Source of the DNA: Cyanobium sp. AMD-g
GTDB taxonomy: Bacteria > Cyanobacteriota > Cyanobacteriia > PCC-6307 > Cyanobiaceae
Assembly: GCF_024346395.1 (NCBI RefSeq)
Contig: NZ_JAGQCW010000001.1
Coordinates: 310,001 to 374,000, forward strand
Direction of reading: 5' to 3'
DNA: 64,000 nucleotides
A program made the translations under genes and the position numbers. The notes under the pieces were generated by a model. The model was not told the origin of the DNA. It worked only from the letters and a program-made list of their open reading frames with translations, and did no database searches. Shown piece by piece: positions 33,653 through 41,479 of the stretch (position 1 is the first letter of the stretch; the number at the start of each line of letters is the position of its first letter).

Positions 33653-34636
33653 TCAGCGACGGCCCGCTTTCAGGTCGAGCGCCGCCGCAACGATCTGGTG
33701 CGGCTGAATGATGGTGAGGTTCTCCAGATTGCCGTTGTAAGGCGTGGGGATGTCCTGGGACGACAGCCGCAGGGGCCGGGCATCGAGATCGTCGAAGCAG
33801 TGCTCGGTGATCAGGGCGATCAGTTCGGCACCGATGCCACCTGTTTTCATGCACTCCTCCACCACCACCACCTTGTGGGTCTTGCGGATCGAGCGGGCGA
33901 TGGTCTCCATGTCGAAGGGCTTGAGGCTGATCAGGTCGATCAGTTCGACATCGACGCCCTCCTGCTCCAGCTGCTCCACCGCCTTGAGGCAGTGGTGGCG
34001 CATGCGCGAATAGGTGAGGATCGTGACGTCCTTGCCCTCGCGCACCACCTCGGCCTGGTCGAGGGCACAGATGTAGTCGCCTTCGGGAATGTCTTCGCTG
34101 AGGTTGTAAAGCAGGACGTGCTCGAAGAAGAGCACGGGATTGTTGTCGCGGATGGCGGCCTTCAACAGGCCCTTGGCATTTGTGGGGGTGCTGACCGCCA
34201 CGATCTTGATGCCTGGGACGGCGTGGAAGTAGGCCTCAAGGCGCTGGCTGTGCTCGGCACCGAGCTGGCGGCCAACACCGCCGGGACCGCGCACCACGGC
34301 CGGGATCGTGTAGTTGCCTCCGCTGGTGTAGCGCAGCATCCCCATGTTGTTGGAGATCTGGTTGAAGGCGAGCAGCAGGAAGCCCATGTTCATGCCTTCC
34401 ACGATCGGCCGCAGGCCGGTCATGGCAGCACCGACGGCCATGCCGGTGAAGCTGTTCTCGGCGATGGGGGTGTCCAGCACCCGCAGTTCGCCGTACTTCT
34501 CGCAGAGGTCCTTGGTGACCTTGTAGGAGCCGCCGTAATGGCCCACGTCCTCGCCCATGACACAGACATGGGGGTCGCGCGCCATCTCCTCGTCGATGGC
34601 TTCGCGCAGGGCGTTGAACAGGAGAGTTTCAGCCAC
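33653..34636 (-). CDS. pdhB: Pyruvate dehydrogenase E1 component, beta subunit
   Basis: Thiamine-diphosphate-dependent oxidative decarboxylation of pyruvate to acetyl-CoA requires this subunit together with PdhA. The 327-residue protein carries [48 protein letters not shown] and [17 protein letters not shown], characteristic of cyanobacterial and plastid E1-beta. The start codon is GTG at 34636 ([11 protein letters not shown]). pdhA is not in the window. The gene lies between the DUF3082/ispE group and secD, spaced by only one base from secD. Confidence 0.96.
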   Translation of the reverse strand: MAETLLFNALREAIDEEMARDPHVCVMGEDVGHYGGSYKVTKDLCEKYGELRVLDTPIAENSFTGMAVGAAMTGLRPIVEGMNMGFLLLAFNQISNNMGMLRYTSGGNYTIPAVVRGPGGVGRQLGAEHSQRLEAYFHAVPGIKIVAVSTPTNAKGLLKAAIRDNNPVLFFEHVLLYNLSEDIPEGDYICALDQAEVVREGKDVTILTYSRMRHHCLKAVEQLEQEGVDVELIDLISLKPFDMETIARSIRKTHKVVVVEECMKTGGIGAELIALITEHCFDDLDARPLRLSSQDIPTPYNGNLENLTIIQPHQIVAAALDLKAGRR

Positions 34637-34667
34637 GGAGCGGGGGCCTTTGCGCGGCCAACCTATC

Positions 34668-34763
34668 TCAGCCGCCGGCAGCGAAGGTGCTGAGCAGCAG
34701 GACCGACAGGAGCATGCCCGGCAGCAGCAGAACCACCAGCAGACCCAGGTCGTGGGGAGTCAT
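34668..34763 (-). CDS. Tiny hydrophobic membrane peptide (31 residues)
   Basis: A 31-codon frame from ATG 34763 reads [20 protein letters not shown] then [11 protein letters not shown]: essentially one transmembrane helix. It lies between the DUF3082 gene and pdhB on the same strand, where I recall a similar short hypothetical in other Synechococcus genomes. There is no good Shine-Dalgarno sequence (the upstream bases are pyrimidine-rich, CCTTCCCCCCG), which weakens the call. If real, it may be a subunit of a small photosynthetic or respiratory complex, but nothing in the sequence says which. Confidence 0.5.
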   Translation of the reverse strand: MTPHDLGLLVVLLLPGMLLSVLLLSTFAAGG

Positions 34764-34791
34764 CGGGGGGAAGGTCGGCGGCGCTGCCAGC

Positions 34792-35094
34792 TTAGGAAGG
34801 GGATTCCGCTTCAGCCGGCAACAGGCTGCGGATGAACACCAGGAACAGCCCCAGGCCGATGAAGGCGAAGGTGAAGGTGGCCAGGAAGCACATCCCCACC
34901 ATCAGGGTCTTCATCGCCGTGGCAATGCTCTGGGCGAAGGCCGAATCGAAGTGGGGCGGATGGGTCACGTACCAGCCCACCACCCGCTGGCTGACACCCA
35001 GGCTCAGCCAGGCCAGCAGGCCACTGGTGAGGGCGCCGGACAGGAAGCTCAGCGGTCCCTTGCGCGGCGGCGGCGTGGGTTGTTCGTCCGTCAT
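34792..35094 (-). CDS. DUF3082-type small membrane protein
   Basis: 100 residues with two or three hydrophobic segments ([20 protein letters not shown], then [20 protein letters not shown]) and a proline-rich cytoplasmic start ([15 protein letters not shown]). I recognise it as the cyanobacterial DUF3082 family, usually located after ispE. ATG 35094 overlaps the ispE stop by ATGA. The function is unknown; the conserved neighbourhood with isoprenoid and rRNA methylation genes may be positional only. Confidence 0.75.
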   Translation of the reverse strand: MTDEQPTPPPRKGPLSFLSGALTSGLLAWLSLGVSQRVVGWYVTHPPHFDSAFAQSIATAMKTLMVGMCFLATFTFAFIGLGLFLVFIRSLLPAEAESPS

Positions 35095-36041
35095 CGTGGG
35101 GATCCATCCGTCACCAGGCTGACACCGGACCCGCCGCAACGGCAGCACCAGGAGGCCAAACCGAGGGCGCCGAGCTCCCCCGCCAGGGCGCTCCTGGCCG
35201 CCTCGGCTGCGGCCAGGTCGGCGTAGAGGGCATAGAGGCTCGGTCCGGAACCGCTCATCGCCACGGCCAGGGCCTGCGGTCCGCGGCGCAGCAGATCAAG
35301 GCCCGCGCGGACACTTTCCACCTCCGGCGCCACCACCGACTGGAGGTCGTTGCGCAACGGTGGCAGGGGGCCAGGGTCGGCCAGGGCGGCCAGCAGCGGG
35401 CCTTGGCGCAGGGCCTGGCGCCGCTGCTCGAAGTCCGCCTCGCTCTCCAGGTAAAAGTCACCACGCAGTTCCCGGCAGCGGCCATAGGCCCAGGGGGTGG
35501 ACACGCTGGCCTGCGGGTGCTTGAGCAGCAGCACCGCCCGCTCCGCCACCTGCTGCCGCGGCACGGGCTCCAGCCTCTCCCCGCGGCCGAAGCAGAGCTG
35601 GGTGCCGCCCTCCAGGCAGAAGGGCATGTCGGATCCCAGCTCGGCCGCCAGTCCATGGAGCCGCTCGGTGCCCAGCCCCAGACCCCAGAGGGCATCCAGA
35701 CCCACCAAGGTGGCGGCCCCATCGCTTGAGCCGCCCGCCAGGCCGGCGCCGATGGGGATGCGCTTGTCCAGTGTGATCTCCACCCCCAGCTCCGGCAGGC
35801 CGACCCGGGAGCGCAGCCGTTCCGCCGCCTTGACGATCAGGTTGGTGCCGTCGGTGGGCAGATCCGCGTTGTCGCAGCGCAGCCGGATCGTGGCGTCGGC
35901 GCTGGATCGCAACACCAGGGTGTCGGCCAGGTCGATGCTCTGCATCACCATCGCCAGCTCGTGGTAGCCGTCGGGCCGCAGCCCCAGCACCTCGAGATGC
36001 AGGTTGATCTTGGCGGGGGCCCGCACCGTCACATCTGCCAT
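35091..36041 (-). CDS. ispE: 4-diphosphocytidyl-2-C-methyl-D-erythritol kinase
   Basis: GHMP kinase of the MEP isoprenoid pathway, phosphorylating CDP-ME at the 2-hydroxyl, supplying precursors for carotenoids, chlorophyll phytyl chains and quinones. From ATG 36041 the product is 316 residues: [20 protein letters not shown] at the start, the ATP-binding [18 protein letters not shown] motif, and the C-terminal [15 protein letters not shown]. It follows ksgA by 5 bases and overlaps the DUF3082 gene. The order ksgA-ispE-DUF3082 is common in picocyanobacteria. Confidence 0.97.
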   Translation of the reverse strand: MADVTVRAPAKINLHLEVLGLRPDGYHELAMVMQSIDLADTLVLRSSADATIRLRCDNADLPTDGTNLIVKAAERLRSRVGLPELGVEITLDKRIPIGAGLAGGSSDGAATLVGLDALWGLGLGTERLHGLAAELGSDMPFCLEGGTQLCFGRGERLEPVPRQQVAERAVLLLKHPQASVSTPWAYGRCRELRGDFYLESEADFEQRRQALRQGPLLAALADPGPLPPLRNDLQSVVAPEVESVRAGLDLLRRGPQALAVAMSGSGPSLYALYADLAAAEAARSALAGELGALGLASWCCRCGGSGVSLVTDGSPR

Positions 36042-36046
36042 CGGGG

Positions 36047-36892
36047 TCACGCTCCGCCGGGTTCGGCACTGGAGGACCGATTCAAGCCGGTGGCGAGGGC
36101 GAGCCACTGGGCGGGCGCCAGCTCCTGGGGCCGCTGCTGCAGGTCCACAGCGGCGGCGGCGGCCAGCTCCAGCAGTTCCGGCGCCGGCAGCAGGCCCGCC
36201 AGGCTGGTGCGCAGCATCTTGCGTCGTCCGGCGAAGCAGCGCCGCAGCAGGCTCTCCACCGCCAGGGCCTGGTCCAGTGGAGGCAGATCCGCGGCCGCCA
36301 CCGGCTCGATCACGATCACCTCCGAGGTGACCTTCGGTGGCGGGGAGAAGCAGCGGGGCGGCACCGTGCAGACGCTGCTGCAGCGGGCCAGCAACTGCAT
36401 GCGCACGCTGAGGGCCGAGAAGGCGCTGCTGCCCGGGCGGGCCCGGATGCGCTGGCCCACCTCCTGCTGCACCAGCAGCACCAGCCGCTCAAAGCGGCAG
36501 GGGGCCGGCCGGCCCAGGCGCCCCACCAGCACCTCCAGCAATGGGCCGGTGATGTTGTAGGGGATGTTGGCGACCACCTTGGTGGGGATGGGCCGTTCGG
36601 GGCAGGGCAGGGCCAGTTCAAGCACATCCCCCTCGATCAGGCTGAAGCGCCCGTCGCCGCCGAACCGCTGCCGCAGGCCCACCACCAGGTCCCGGTCCAG
36701 CTCCACCGCCAGCAGGGACGCCGCCGGCGAGGCCAGCAACCGTTCGGTCAGGGCGCCCCGCCCCGGGCCCACCTCCAGGACATGGTCGGCACCGTGAAGA
36801 TCGGCGGCCGCCACGATGCGATCAAGGATCTGGGGATCGGTGAGCCAGTGCTGCCCGAAGCGCTTGCGGGCCCGGTGGCCGCTGAAGGTCAT
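36047..36892 (-). CDS. ksgA: 16S rRNA (adenine1518/1519-N6)-dimethyltransferase
   Basis: SAM-dependent enzyme that dimethylates two adjacent adenines near the 3' end of 16S rRNA. The 281-residue product starts with the family motif [18 protein letters not shown], has the SAM pocket [15 protein letters not shown], the acidic ELDRDLV, and the catalytic [12 protein letters not shown] (motif IV). The C-terminal helical domain follows. ATG 36892 is divergent from the small secreted gene, about 80 bases apart. Also called rsmA. Confidence 0.97.
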   Translation of the reverse strand: MTFSGHRARKRFGQHWLTDPQILDRIVAAADLHGADHVLEVGPGRGALTERLLASPAASLLAVELDRDLVVGLRQRFGGDGRFSLIEGDVLELALPCPERPIPTKVVANIPYNITGPLLEVLVGRLGRPAPCRFERLVLLVQQEVGQRIRARPGSSAFSALSVRMQLLARCSSVCTVPPRCFSPPPKVTSEVIVIEPVAAADLPPLDQALAVESLLRRCFAGRRKMLRTSLAGLLPAPELLELAAAAAVDLQQRPQELAPAQWLALATGLNRSSSAEPGGA

Positions 36893-36971
36893 GGAGGCGC
36901 CGGCAGGTCTCCCCAGATTGCAGGGCCGTCAGGCCTGGCTAGAGATGGAGCAGCATTTCGCCCTCCCCGCC

Positions 36972-37274
36972 ATGGCCCCCGGTTTCCATCGCAGCGGTTT
37001 CCGCCTGACCGGTGCCCTGCTGGCCGGTGTCCTTGCCCTGCTGGCAGGCGCCGCCCGGGCCGGCAGCGTCACCGCCGAATCGATCTTCGACCGTCAGGCC
37101 ACCCGCCAGCAGGCCAGGAGCCAGGTGCCCAAGGGGGCCACCGTGACCCGCACGGTCTGCGAGGACCTTGAGGTGGGCATGGACAACACCCGCTACCGTT
37201 GCACGGTCTTCTACACCACAGCCCCGGTCAAGCCGGTTCCTGCCACAACGGCCCCTGCCACCAGCCAGCCCTGA
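36972..37274 (+). CDS. Small secreted protein of unknown function
   Basis: From ATG 36972 the product is 100 residues with a classical signal peptide: basic n-region (FHRSGFR), hydrophobic core LTGALLAGVLALLAGA and an ARA cleavage-like site. The mature part contains two cysteines (TVCEDLEVG and RYRCTVFY), likely a disulfide, within a small beta-rich segment. The C-terminus is Pro/Thr/Ala-rich. An in-frame ATG at 36945 would add nine residues. It is not recognised beyond being similar to other small secreted cyanobacterial proteins. It converges on the YraN gene 25 bases away. Confidence 0.65.
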   Translation: MAPGFHRSGFRLTGALLAGVLALLAGAARAGSVTAESIFDRQATRQQARSQVPKGATVTRTVCEDLEVGMDNTRYRCTVFYTTAPVKPVPATTAPATSQP

Positions 37275-37299
37275 GCCGGGGCACCCGGCCCGCACACCC

Positions 37300-37665
37300 T
37301 TAATCACCCAGCCGGATCCAGCGCACCGGACCCGGCGAGGGCGGCAGGGGCACCAGGGCCGCCACCTGCTCCACCGGCGTCCGCTCCCAGTGGGGATGGG
37401 CCGCCAGCCAGCAGTCCCAGGCCCGCTCCAGCCGCCGGCGCTTCGGCCGCCGCAGCGCAGCCGTGCCCGAGCCGTCGAGACCCGGGCGCCGGCGCCCCTT
37501 CACCTCCACCAGCAACAGGCGGCCTGGCTTGTGAAGCACCAAGTCCAGTTCCCCCCAGGGGCAGCGCCAGTTGCGCTCCAGCAACTGCCAGCCCCGGAGC
37601 CGCAGCAGCCGCAGCACCCGCTGCTCAGCCCAGGCTCCCTGACGCTGGGCGGGGCTGGAGGGCAT
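37300..37665 (-). CDS. UPF0102/YraN family protein (putative endonuclease fold)
   Basis: 121 residues with the YraN pattern: GAWAEQRVLRLLRLRGWQLL, ERNWRCPWGELDLV and LLLVEVKGRR. The E-x(n)-GELDLV-x(n)-EVK arrangement corresponds to the PD-(D/E)XK nuclease-like core found in the family, though catalytic activity has rarely been shown. No signal peptide. Start ATG 37665. It stands between a convergent secreted gene and the HPP gene on its own strand, 51 bases downstream of the latter, so the two may share a transcript. Confidence 0.88.
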   Translation of the reverse strand: MPSSPAQRQGAWAEQRVLRLLRLRGWQLLERNWRCPWGELDLVLHKPGRLLLVEVKGRRRPGLDGSGTAALRRPKRRRLERAWDCWLAAHPHWERTPVEQVAALVPLPPSPGPVRWIRLGD

Positions 37666-37716
37666 GGCCGGTGGAGATGTCTTCCTCAGGCTTCCCTGCT
37701 GCGGTCATGGCAAGGC

Positions 37717-38238
37717 TCAGATCCAGTGGTGGGGATAGGAGCGGCCGGGAACCAGCCGGGCGTAGCCCAGCGCCACCAGCAGGAGCACCACGGAACCCGC
37801 CAGGACGGGCATCAGCACGTAGGCAGGACCGGCATGGAGGTGCACCCCGAGCAGGGCGACAGCGCCTGCGGGTGGATGCAGGCACCGCAGCAACTGCCCG
37901 GCGGCGATCGCCAGCGCCACGGCCAGGCCCATCACCCAGGGAGAAGACCCGAACCAGGCCACGCAAGCCACGCTCACCAAGGCCGCCGACCCGTTCCCCA
38001 GCAGCAGATTGCGGGGCTGGGCCAGGGGGCTTTCCGGATGCCCGAACAGCAACACGCTGGAGGCTCCCAGGGGGGCGGCCACCAAGGGATACCGGCTGGC
38101 CACGCTGATCAGTCCCAACAGGGTGATCGCCAGCAGGGCGCCACACCAGGACAGCAGAACCTCATCAGGTCGGAAGCTCGGCTGATACGCACGGCCCTTG
38201 AGCCGCTCGGACCGGATCAGGGGCGACAGCCAAGCCAT
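37717..38238 (-). CDS. HPP family integral membrane protein
   Basis: The 173-residue protein has four predicted transmembrane helices and the family's namesake motif in LLRCLHPPAGAVALL, with YPLVAAPLGASSVLLFG and ESPLAQPRNLLLGNG as the other conserved blocks. HPP proteins were linked to nitrite transport in plastids and cyanobacteria, but I would not assign a substrate here. ATG 38238 is preceded by an unusually AT-rich 25 bases with TACAAT (38245-38250, minus), a possible -10 element so close to the start that transcript could be nearly leaderless. Upstream, 38239-38401, I see no gene. Confidence 0.82.
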   Translation of the reverse strand: MAWLSPLIRSERLKGRAYQPSFRPDEVLLSWCGALLAITLLGLISVASRYPLVAAPLGASSVLLFGHPESPLAQPRNLLLGNGSAALVSVACVAWFGSSPWVMGLAVALAIAAGQLLRCLHPPAGAVALLGVHLHAGPAYVLMPVLAGSVVLLLVALGYARLVPGRSYPHHWI

Positions 38239-38401
38239 TGCCAAATTGTATTGAATTTGACAGTTATCTGGCGCTGATCCAGGAGGCGCCCCCCGGTGCG
38301 CAGGGCTCAGTCGTACCGGCGGGGGTTCTGCTGATGGCCAGCTGCACCTCCACCAGGAACAGCAGCAGCGGGACCTATCCAGTGCCTCCTGACGGGACCG
38401 C

Positions 38402-40081
38402 TCAGGCCTCTGCAGCGATCTGGCTCTGGAGCAGGGCCTCCAGCTCCAGATCGGAAAGGGGTGCCGACAGCTGGTAGCCCTGGCCATGGCGGCAACCGAG
38501 GGTGAGCAGCATCTGCCGCTGCCGGGAGCGTTCCACCCCCTCCACCACCACCATGATTCCGGTGGCGTCGCTGAGCCGGATCACGGCGCTGAGCATCGCC
38601 TGCTGCAGCTGGTCGTAGTCGATCGCGGAAATCAGGCTCCTGTCGATCTTGACCTCACTGAACGGCAACTCGGTGAGGCGCTGCAACCCCGAATAGCCGG
38701 TGCCGAAATCATCCATGGCCAGCTCAAATCCCTGGCGCCGGAGGTCCCGCAGCTGGTTGGCGACGTGGTTCGACATCTCCAGGATGCTGCCTTCGGTGAG
38801 CTCCAGCACGATGCGACCGGGGGTCAGCTGGTGGCGTTCCAGGGCCATCAGCAGGTCGCTGCTCCAGGTGGGGTCCTGCACCTGCAGCGGCGAGACGTTG
38901 ACGCAGATCTTGGCCAGCTGCAGTCCGGCCCCATCCCAGCGGTGCAGGGTCTCGAACGCCCGCTCCATCACCCAGCGCCCCAGGGACGAGATCTGGGCCG
39001 TGGCCTCGGCCACGTCGATGAAATCGGCGGGGGACTGGCGGCCCAGCACCGGATCATCCCAGCGGCAGAGCACCTCGGCGGCGATCACCCGGCCGGATTC
39101 CAGCTCAATGATCGGCTGATAGGCCAGTTCCAGCTGCTCCTGCTCGATCGCCAGGGCCAGGGGACGGGCCAGCAGTTCCTGCAACTGGACGGATCGCTCG
39201 ACCGGCGAGGCGATGCAGCAGCTGGGGAACGGCTGGCGATGGGTCTCCTCCAGCGCCCGGGTGGCGGCCTCCAGCAGCACGGCGAACTCGTTGCCGTCGT
39301 CCGGGGCGCGGCTGATGCCCACGTTCAGCGAGGGCTCGATGACGTGCTCCAGCACGGTGGTGGGTGCCTCCAGGCTGGAGAGCAGCGCGCCGGCCATGTC
39401 CCGCACGGCGTCGATGCCCAGCGCGCCCGGCAGCAGGGCCAGCAGGCGGTCGCCCCCCTGGCGGGAGAAGAAGCCACCGGCCGGAAGGGCCGCCTCCAGC
39501 CGGTGGGCGATCTCCTCGATCAGGGCCTCGCAGGCGGCGATGCCCAGCCGGCCACGCACCAGGTCGAGTTGCAGCACCTGCAGATGCAGCAGCACGGCGC
39601 CATCCGCGTAACGGGCCGTGACCAGTTCATCGAGGTCAGCCAGGGTCACCCGCTGGTCGAGCAGCTCCAGCAGGCACCAGACCGCTTCCGTCCCGCCGCT
39701 GGCCGGCAGGCGGCTCAGGGACAGGGGAATCGCCCCATCCGCCACCGGGGAGCCGGCCAGTTCGCTGCTCAGGCTGGCCACGGCACCCTGCAGCAACGGC
39801 GTCACATCAGTGGCGCAGAGCCCCTGCAGCCCCCGCTGGCACAACGCCTCCAGGTCCAGTCCCGAACGCCGGCAGAACGCCCCATTGGCCGCCAGGATCT
39901 CGCCCAGGCCATCCGCCAGGGCCGCCGGCCGCTCGATCCTCTCCAGCAGGCCCTCGAACGCTTCGGTCCCTGCTCGCTGGCCATCCCTGGGTTGGAAGTC
40001 CCTGGGCTGCAAGTCCTTGGGCTGGAGGTCCTGGGCCATCCACGGATTCGGAGAGCGAACGGGCCGGAGATCCAGACCCAC
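38402..40081 (-). CDS. PAS / degenerate GGDEF / EAL domain protein (probable cyclic-di-GMP phosphodiesterase)
   Basis: 559 residues. A Gln/Asp/Pro repeat at 17-36 precedes a PAS-like segment (about 45-100), a GGDEF-like domain in which the motif is FSRQGGDRLLALL (GGDRL, so no cyclase activity expected), and a complete-looking EAL domain from about 310. EAL signature residues are present: AEVLCRW (ExLxR), NVSPLQ, LELTEG, MDDFGTGYSGL, EVKIDRSLI and VEGVER. Phosphodiesterase activity is therefore plausible, with the GGDEF possibly acting as a GTP sensor. It has no membrane helix. Start ATG 40081. It pairs functionally with the GGDEF protein at 42.8 kb. Confidence 0.88.
   Translation of the reverse strand: MGLDLRPVRSPNPWMAQDLQPKDLQPRDFQPRDGQRAGTEAFEGLLERIERPAALADGLGEILAANGAFCRRSGLDLEALCQRGLQGLCATDVTPLLQGAVASLSSELAGSPVADGAIPLSLSRLPASGGTEAVWCLLELLDQRVTLADLDELVTARYADGAVLLHLQVLQLDLVRGRLGIAACEALIEEIAHRLEAALPAGGFFSRQGGDRLLALLPGALGIDAVRDMAGALLSSLEAPTTVLEHVIEPSLNVGISRAPDDGNEFAVLLEAATRALEETHRQPFPSCCIASPVERSVQLQELLARPLALAIEQEQLELAYQPIIELESGRVIAAEVLCRWDDPVLGRQSPADFIDVAEATAQISSLGRWVMERAFETLHRWDGAGLQLAKICVNVSPLQVQDPTWSSDLLMALERHQLTPGRIVLELTEGSILEMSNHVANQLRDLRRQGFELAMDDFGTGYSGLQRLTELPFSEVKIDRSLISAIDYDQLQQAMLSAVIRLSDATGIMVVVEGVERSRQRQMLLTLGCRHGQGYQLSAPLSDLELEALLQSQIAAEA
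39974..40033 (-). repeat. 15-bp tandem repeats encoding QDLQP-like pentapeptides
   Basis: Four imperfect 15-base units in the N-terminal part of the EAL gene encode QDLQP, KDLQP, RDFQP and RDGQR (residues 17-36). Unit number could vary between strains by slippage without breaking the frame. Confidence 0.8.
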
Positions 40082-40177
40082 ACCACGCTAGTCGCCCTGT
40101 CCCCATCGGCATCGCTGCGCGGGCCGCGGAGGGGTGCGGTGCCCTTTCCTAGGCTGAACCCCTTCGCTCCATCCCCG

Positions 40178-40681
40178 ATGGCGAGCCCCTTCGTCCCGCC
40201 CCGGTCCCTGACCCTGCTGCTGTCCCTGTTGCTGGGCAGCCTGCTGCTGCTGGCCGGCCCCCTCCCGGTGGCGGCGGCGATGGACTATGCCAAGCAGGTG
40301 CTGATCGGGGCCGATTTCCACGGCGCCGACCTGCGCGGCGTCACCTTCAACCTCACCAACCTGCGCGACGCCGATCTCTCCGGGGCCGACCTGCGCGGCG
40401 CCAGCCTGTTCGGCGCCAAGCTCCAGGACGCCGACCTCAGCGGCAGCGATCTGCGGGACGCCACCCTCGATTCGGCCGTGTTCGAGGGCACCGACCTGCG
40501 CAACGCCCGCCTCGACGACGCCTTCGCCTTCAACACCAAATTCCGCGGGGTGCTCATCGACGGCGCCGACTTCACCAACGTGCCCCTGCGCGGCGATGCC
40601 CTCACCAGCCTCTGCGCCGCCGCCAGCGGCACCAACCCCGTCAGCGGTCGGCTCACCCGCGACACACTGAACTGCAGCTGA
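40178..40681 (+). CDS. Secreted (probably thylakoid-lumen) pentapeptide-repeat protein
   Basis: 167 residues with a signal peptide (PPRSLTLLLSLLLGSLLLLA, cleavage near VAAAM) and about 15 pentapeptide units of A(D/N)LxG type, for example GADFHGADLRG, LRDADLSGADLRGASLFGAK and LQDADLSGSDLRD, forming a right-handed quadrilateral beta-helix. The C-terminal cap contains two cysteines (TSLCAAAS and DTLNCS). The protein resembles plant and cyanobacterial lumenal pentapeptide proteins such as TL17, whose role is unknown. ATG 40178, divergent from the EAL gene by about 96 bases, and followed 10 bases later by the next gene. Confidence 0.9.
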   Translation: MASPFVPPRSLTLLLSLLLGSLLLLAGPLPVAAAMDYAKQVLIGADFHGADLRGVTFNLTNLRDADLSGADLRGASLFGAKLQDADLSGSDLRDATLDSAVFEGTDLRNARLDDAFAFNTKFRGVLIDGADFTNVPLRGDALTSLCAAASGTNPVSGRLTRDTLNCS

Positions 40682-40691
40682 CCCCGCCCCG

Positions 40692-41108
40692 ATGAGCTTC
40701 GATGCCCGCAGCCGTGAACGGCTGGAGGCCCTCGGCCGCCAGCTGCCCAGCAAGCTTCCCGCTCCGCCCCCGCCCACCCCGACGGCCGGCGATGCCGCCC
40801 CGGGCAGCCGGGCGGTCGACCGCCGCCATCCCGTCGAAACCGAGCAGGACCCCGAGAAGCTGTTCCGTGGGCTGATGGACGTCAGTGCCGACGGCAGCGT
40901 GCCGCCCCACCTGCTGGAGCGGCTGCGGCAACTGGAGGTGCCTCCCCCCACCAGCACCCTCGCCGGCAGCAGCCAGCCTCCTGCCCACACCGGCCGCCGC
41001 CGCACCCAGACCCCCCGGAGCGGAGGAAACAGCCGCCCCGCAGCCGCCGATCCCGAGCTGGACCTCTACACCGCCTTCCAGCAGCTGCTGCTCGAAGACG
41101 ACGACTGA
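40692..41108 (+). CDS. Hypothetical proline-rich protein
   Basis: 138 residues of low complexity: a basic/Leu start (SRERLEALGRQLPSKLP), long Pro/Ala stretches, a short amphipathic patch DPEKLFRGLMDVSADGSVPP and another (HLLERLRQLEVPPP), and an acidic C-terminus ending LLLEDDD. There is no signal peptide or membrane segment. I do not recognise it. It lies between the pentapeptide-repeat gene and the LexA box of umuDC, ending only a few bases before the box. Probably intrinsically disordered and possibly a linker-type adaptor; no function assigned. Confidence 0.6.
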   Translation: MSFDARSRERLEALGRQLPSKLPAPPPPTPTAGDAAPGSRAVDRRHPVETEQDPEKLFRGLMDVSADGSVPPHLLERLRQLEVPPPTSTLAGSSQPPAHTGRRRTQTPRSGGNSRPAAADPELDLYTAFQQLLLEDDD

Positions 41109-41110
41109 CC

Positions 41111-41124
41111 AGTACAGACGTACT
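41111..41124 (+). promoter_or_regulatory. LexA (SOS) operator upstream of umuDC
   Basis: AGTAC-AGAC-GTACT is a perfect 5-bp inverted repeat with a 4-base spacer, 28 bases before the umuD start. It fits the cyanobacterial LexA consensus RGTACNNNDGTWCB apart from the D position, which is C here. It predicts damage-inducible expression of umuD and umuC. Confidence 0.8.
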
Positions 41125-41152
41125 AAGGTGAAGGCCGTCGCCCGGGGCCGGG

Positions 41153-41479
41153 ATGGGGGTCGACCTCAACGAACAGCTGAACCTCCACCCCGGCCGCACC
41201 CTGCTGCTGCGCGTCTGCGGCGACTCGATGCTCGGTGCCGGTATCCGCCACGGCGACCTGCTCGTCGTGGACCGGGAGGCCACGCCCCGGTCCGGCCGCA
41301 TCGTGGTGGCCCTGCTGGAGGGGGGATTCACCCTCAAGCGCCTGGTGCGCCGGGGGGAGCACTGGTGGCTGGAGCCCGCCAACCCCGCCTACCCGCCCCT
41401 GGCCCTCGGTGGCAACGACGACGACCGCCTCTGGGGCGTGGCCGTGCACGTGATCCGTTCGCTGCCGGGGGGCCGATGA
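41153..41479 (+). CDS. umuD: UmuD-like S24 peptidase domain, already lacking the cleavable N-terminus
   Basis: 108 residues of the LexA/UmuD serine-lysine peptidase family: the catalytic Ser in VCGDSMLGAGIRHGDLLVVD and the catalytic Lys in FTLKRLVRR are both present. Typical UmuD is about 139 residues with a Gly cleavage site near residue 24; here translation starts at VDLNEQLNLHPGR, which aligns with UmuD after the site, so the protein corresponds to UmuD'. An in-frame TGA at 41129 rules out a longer start. It is preceded by the LexA box and overlaps umuC by ATGA. It may therefore act without RecA-driven cleavage. Confidence 0.88.
   Translation: MGVDLNEQLNLHPGRTLLLRVCGDSMLGAGIRHGDLLVVDREATPRSGRIVVALLEGGFTLKRLVRRGEHWWLEPANPAYPPLALGGNDDDRLWGVAVHVIRSLPGGR

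Noticed and set aside
37717-38238. Naming the HPP protein as a nitrite transporter
   Set aside because: The substrate has been shown for few members, and nothing nearby concerns nitrogen assimilation.
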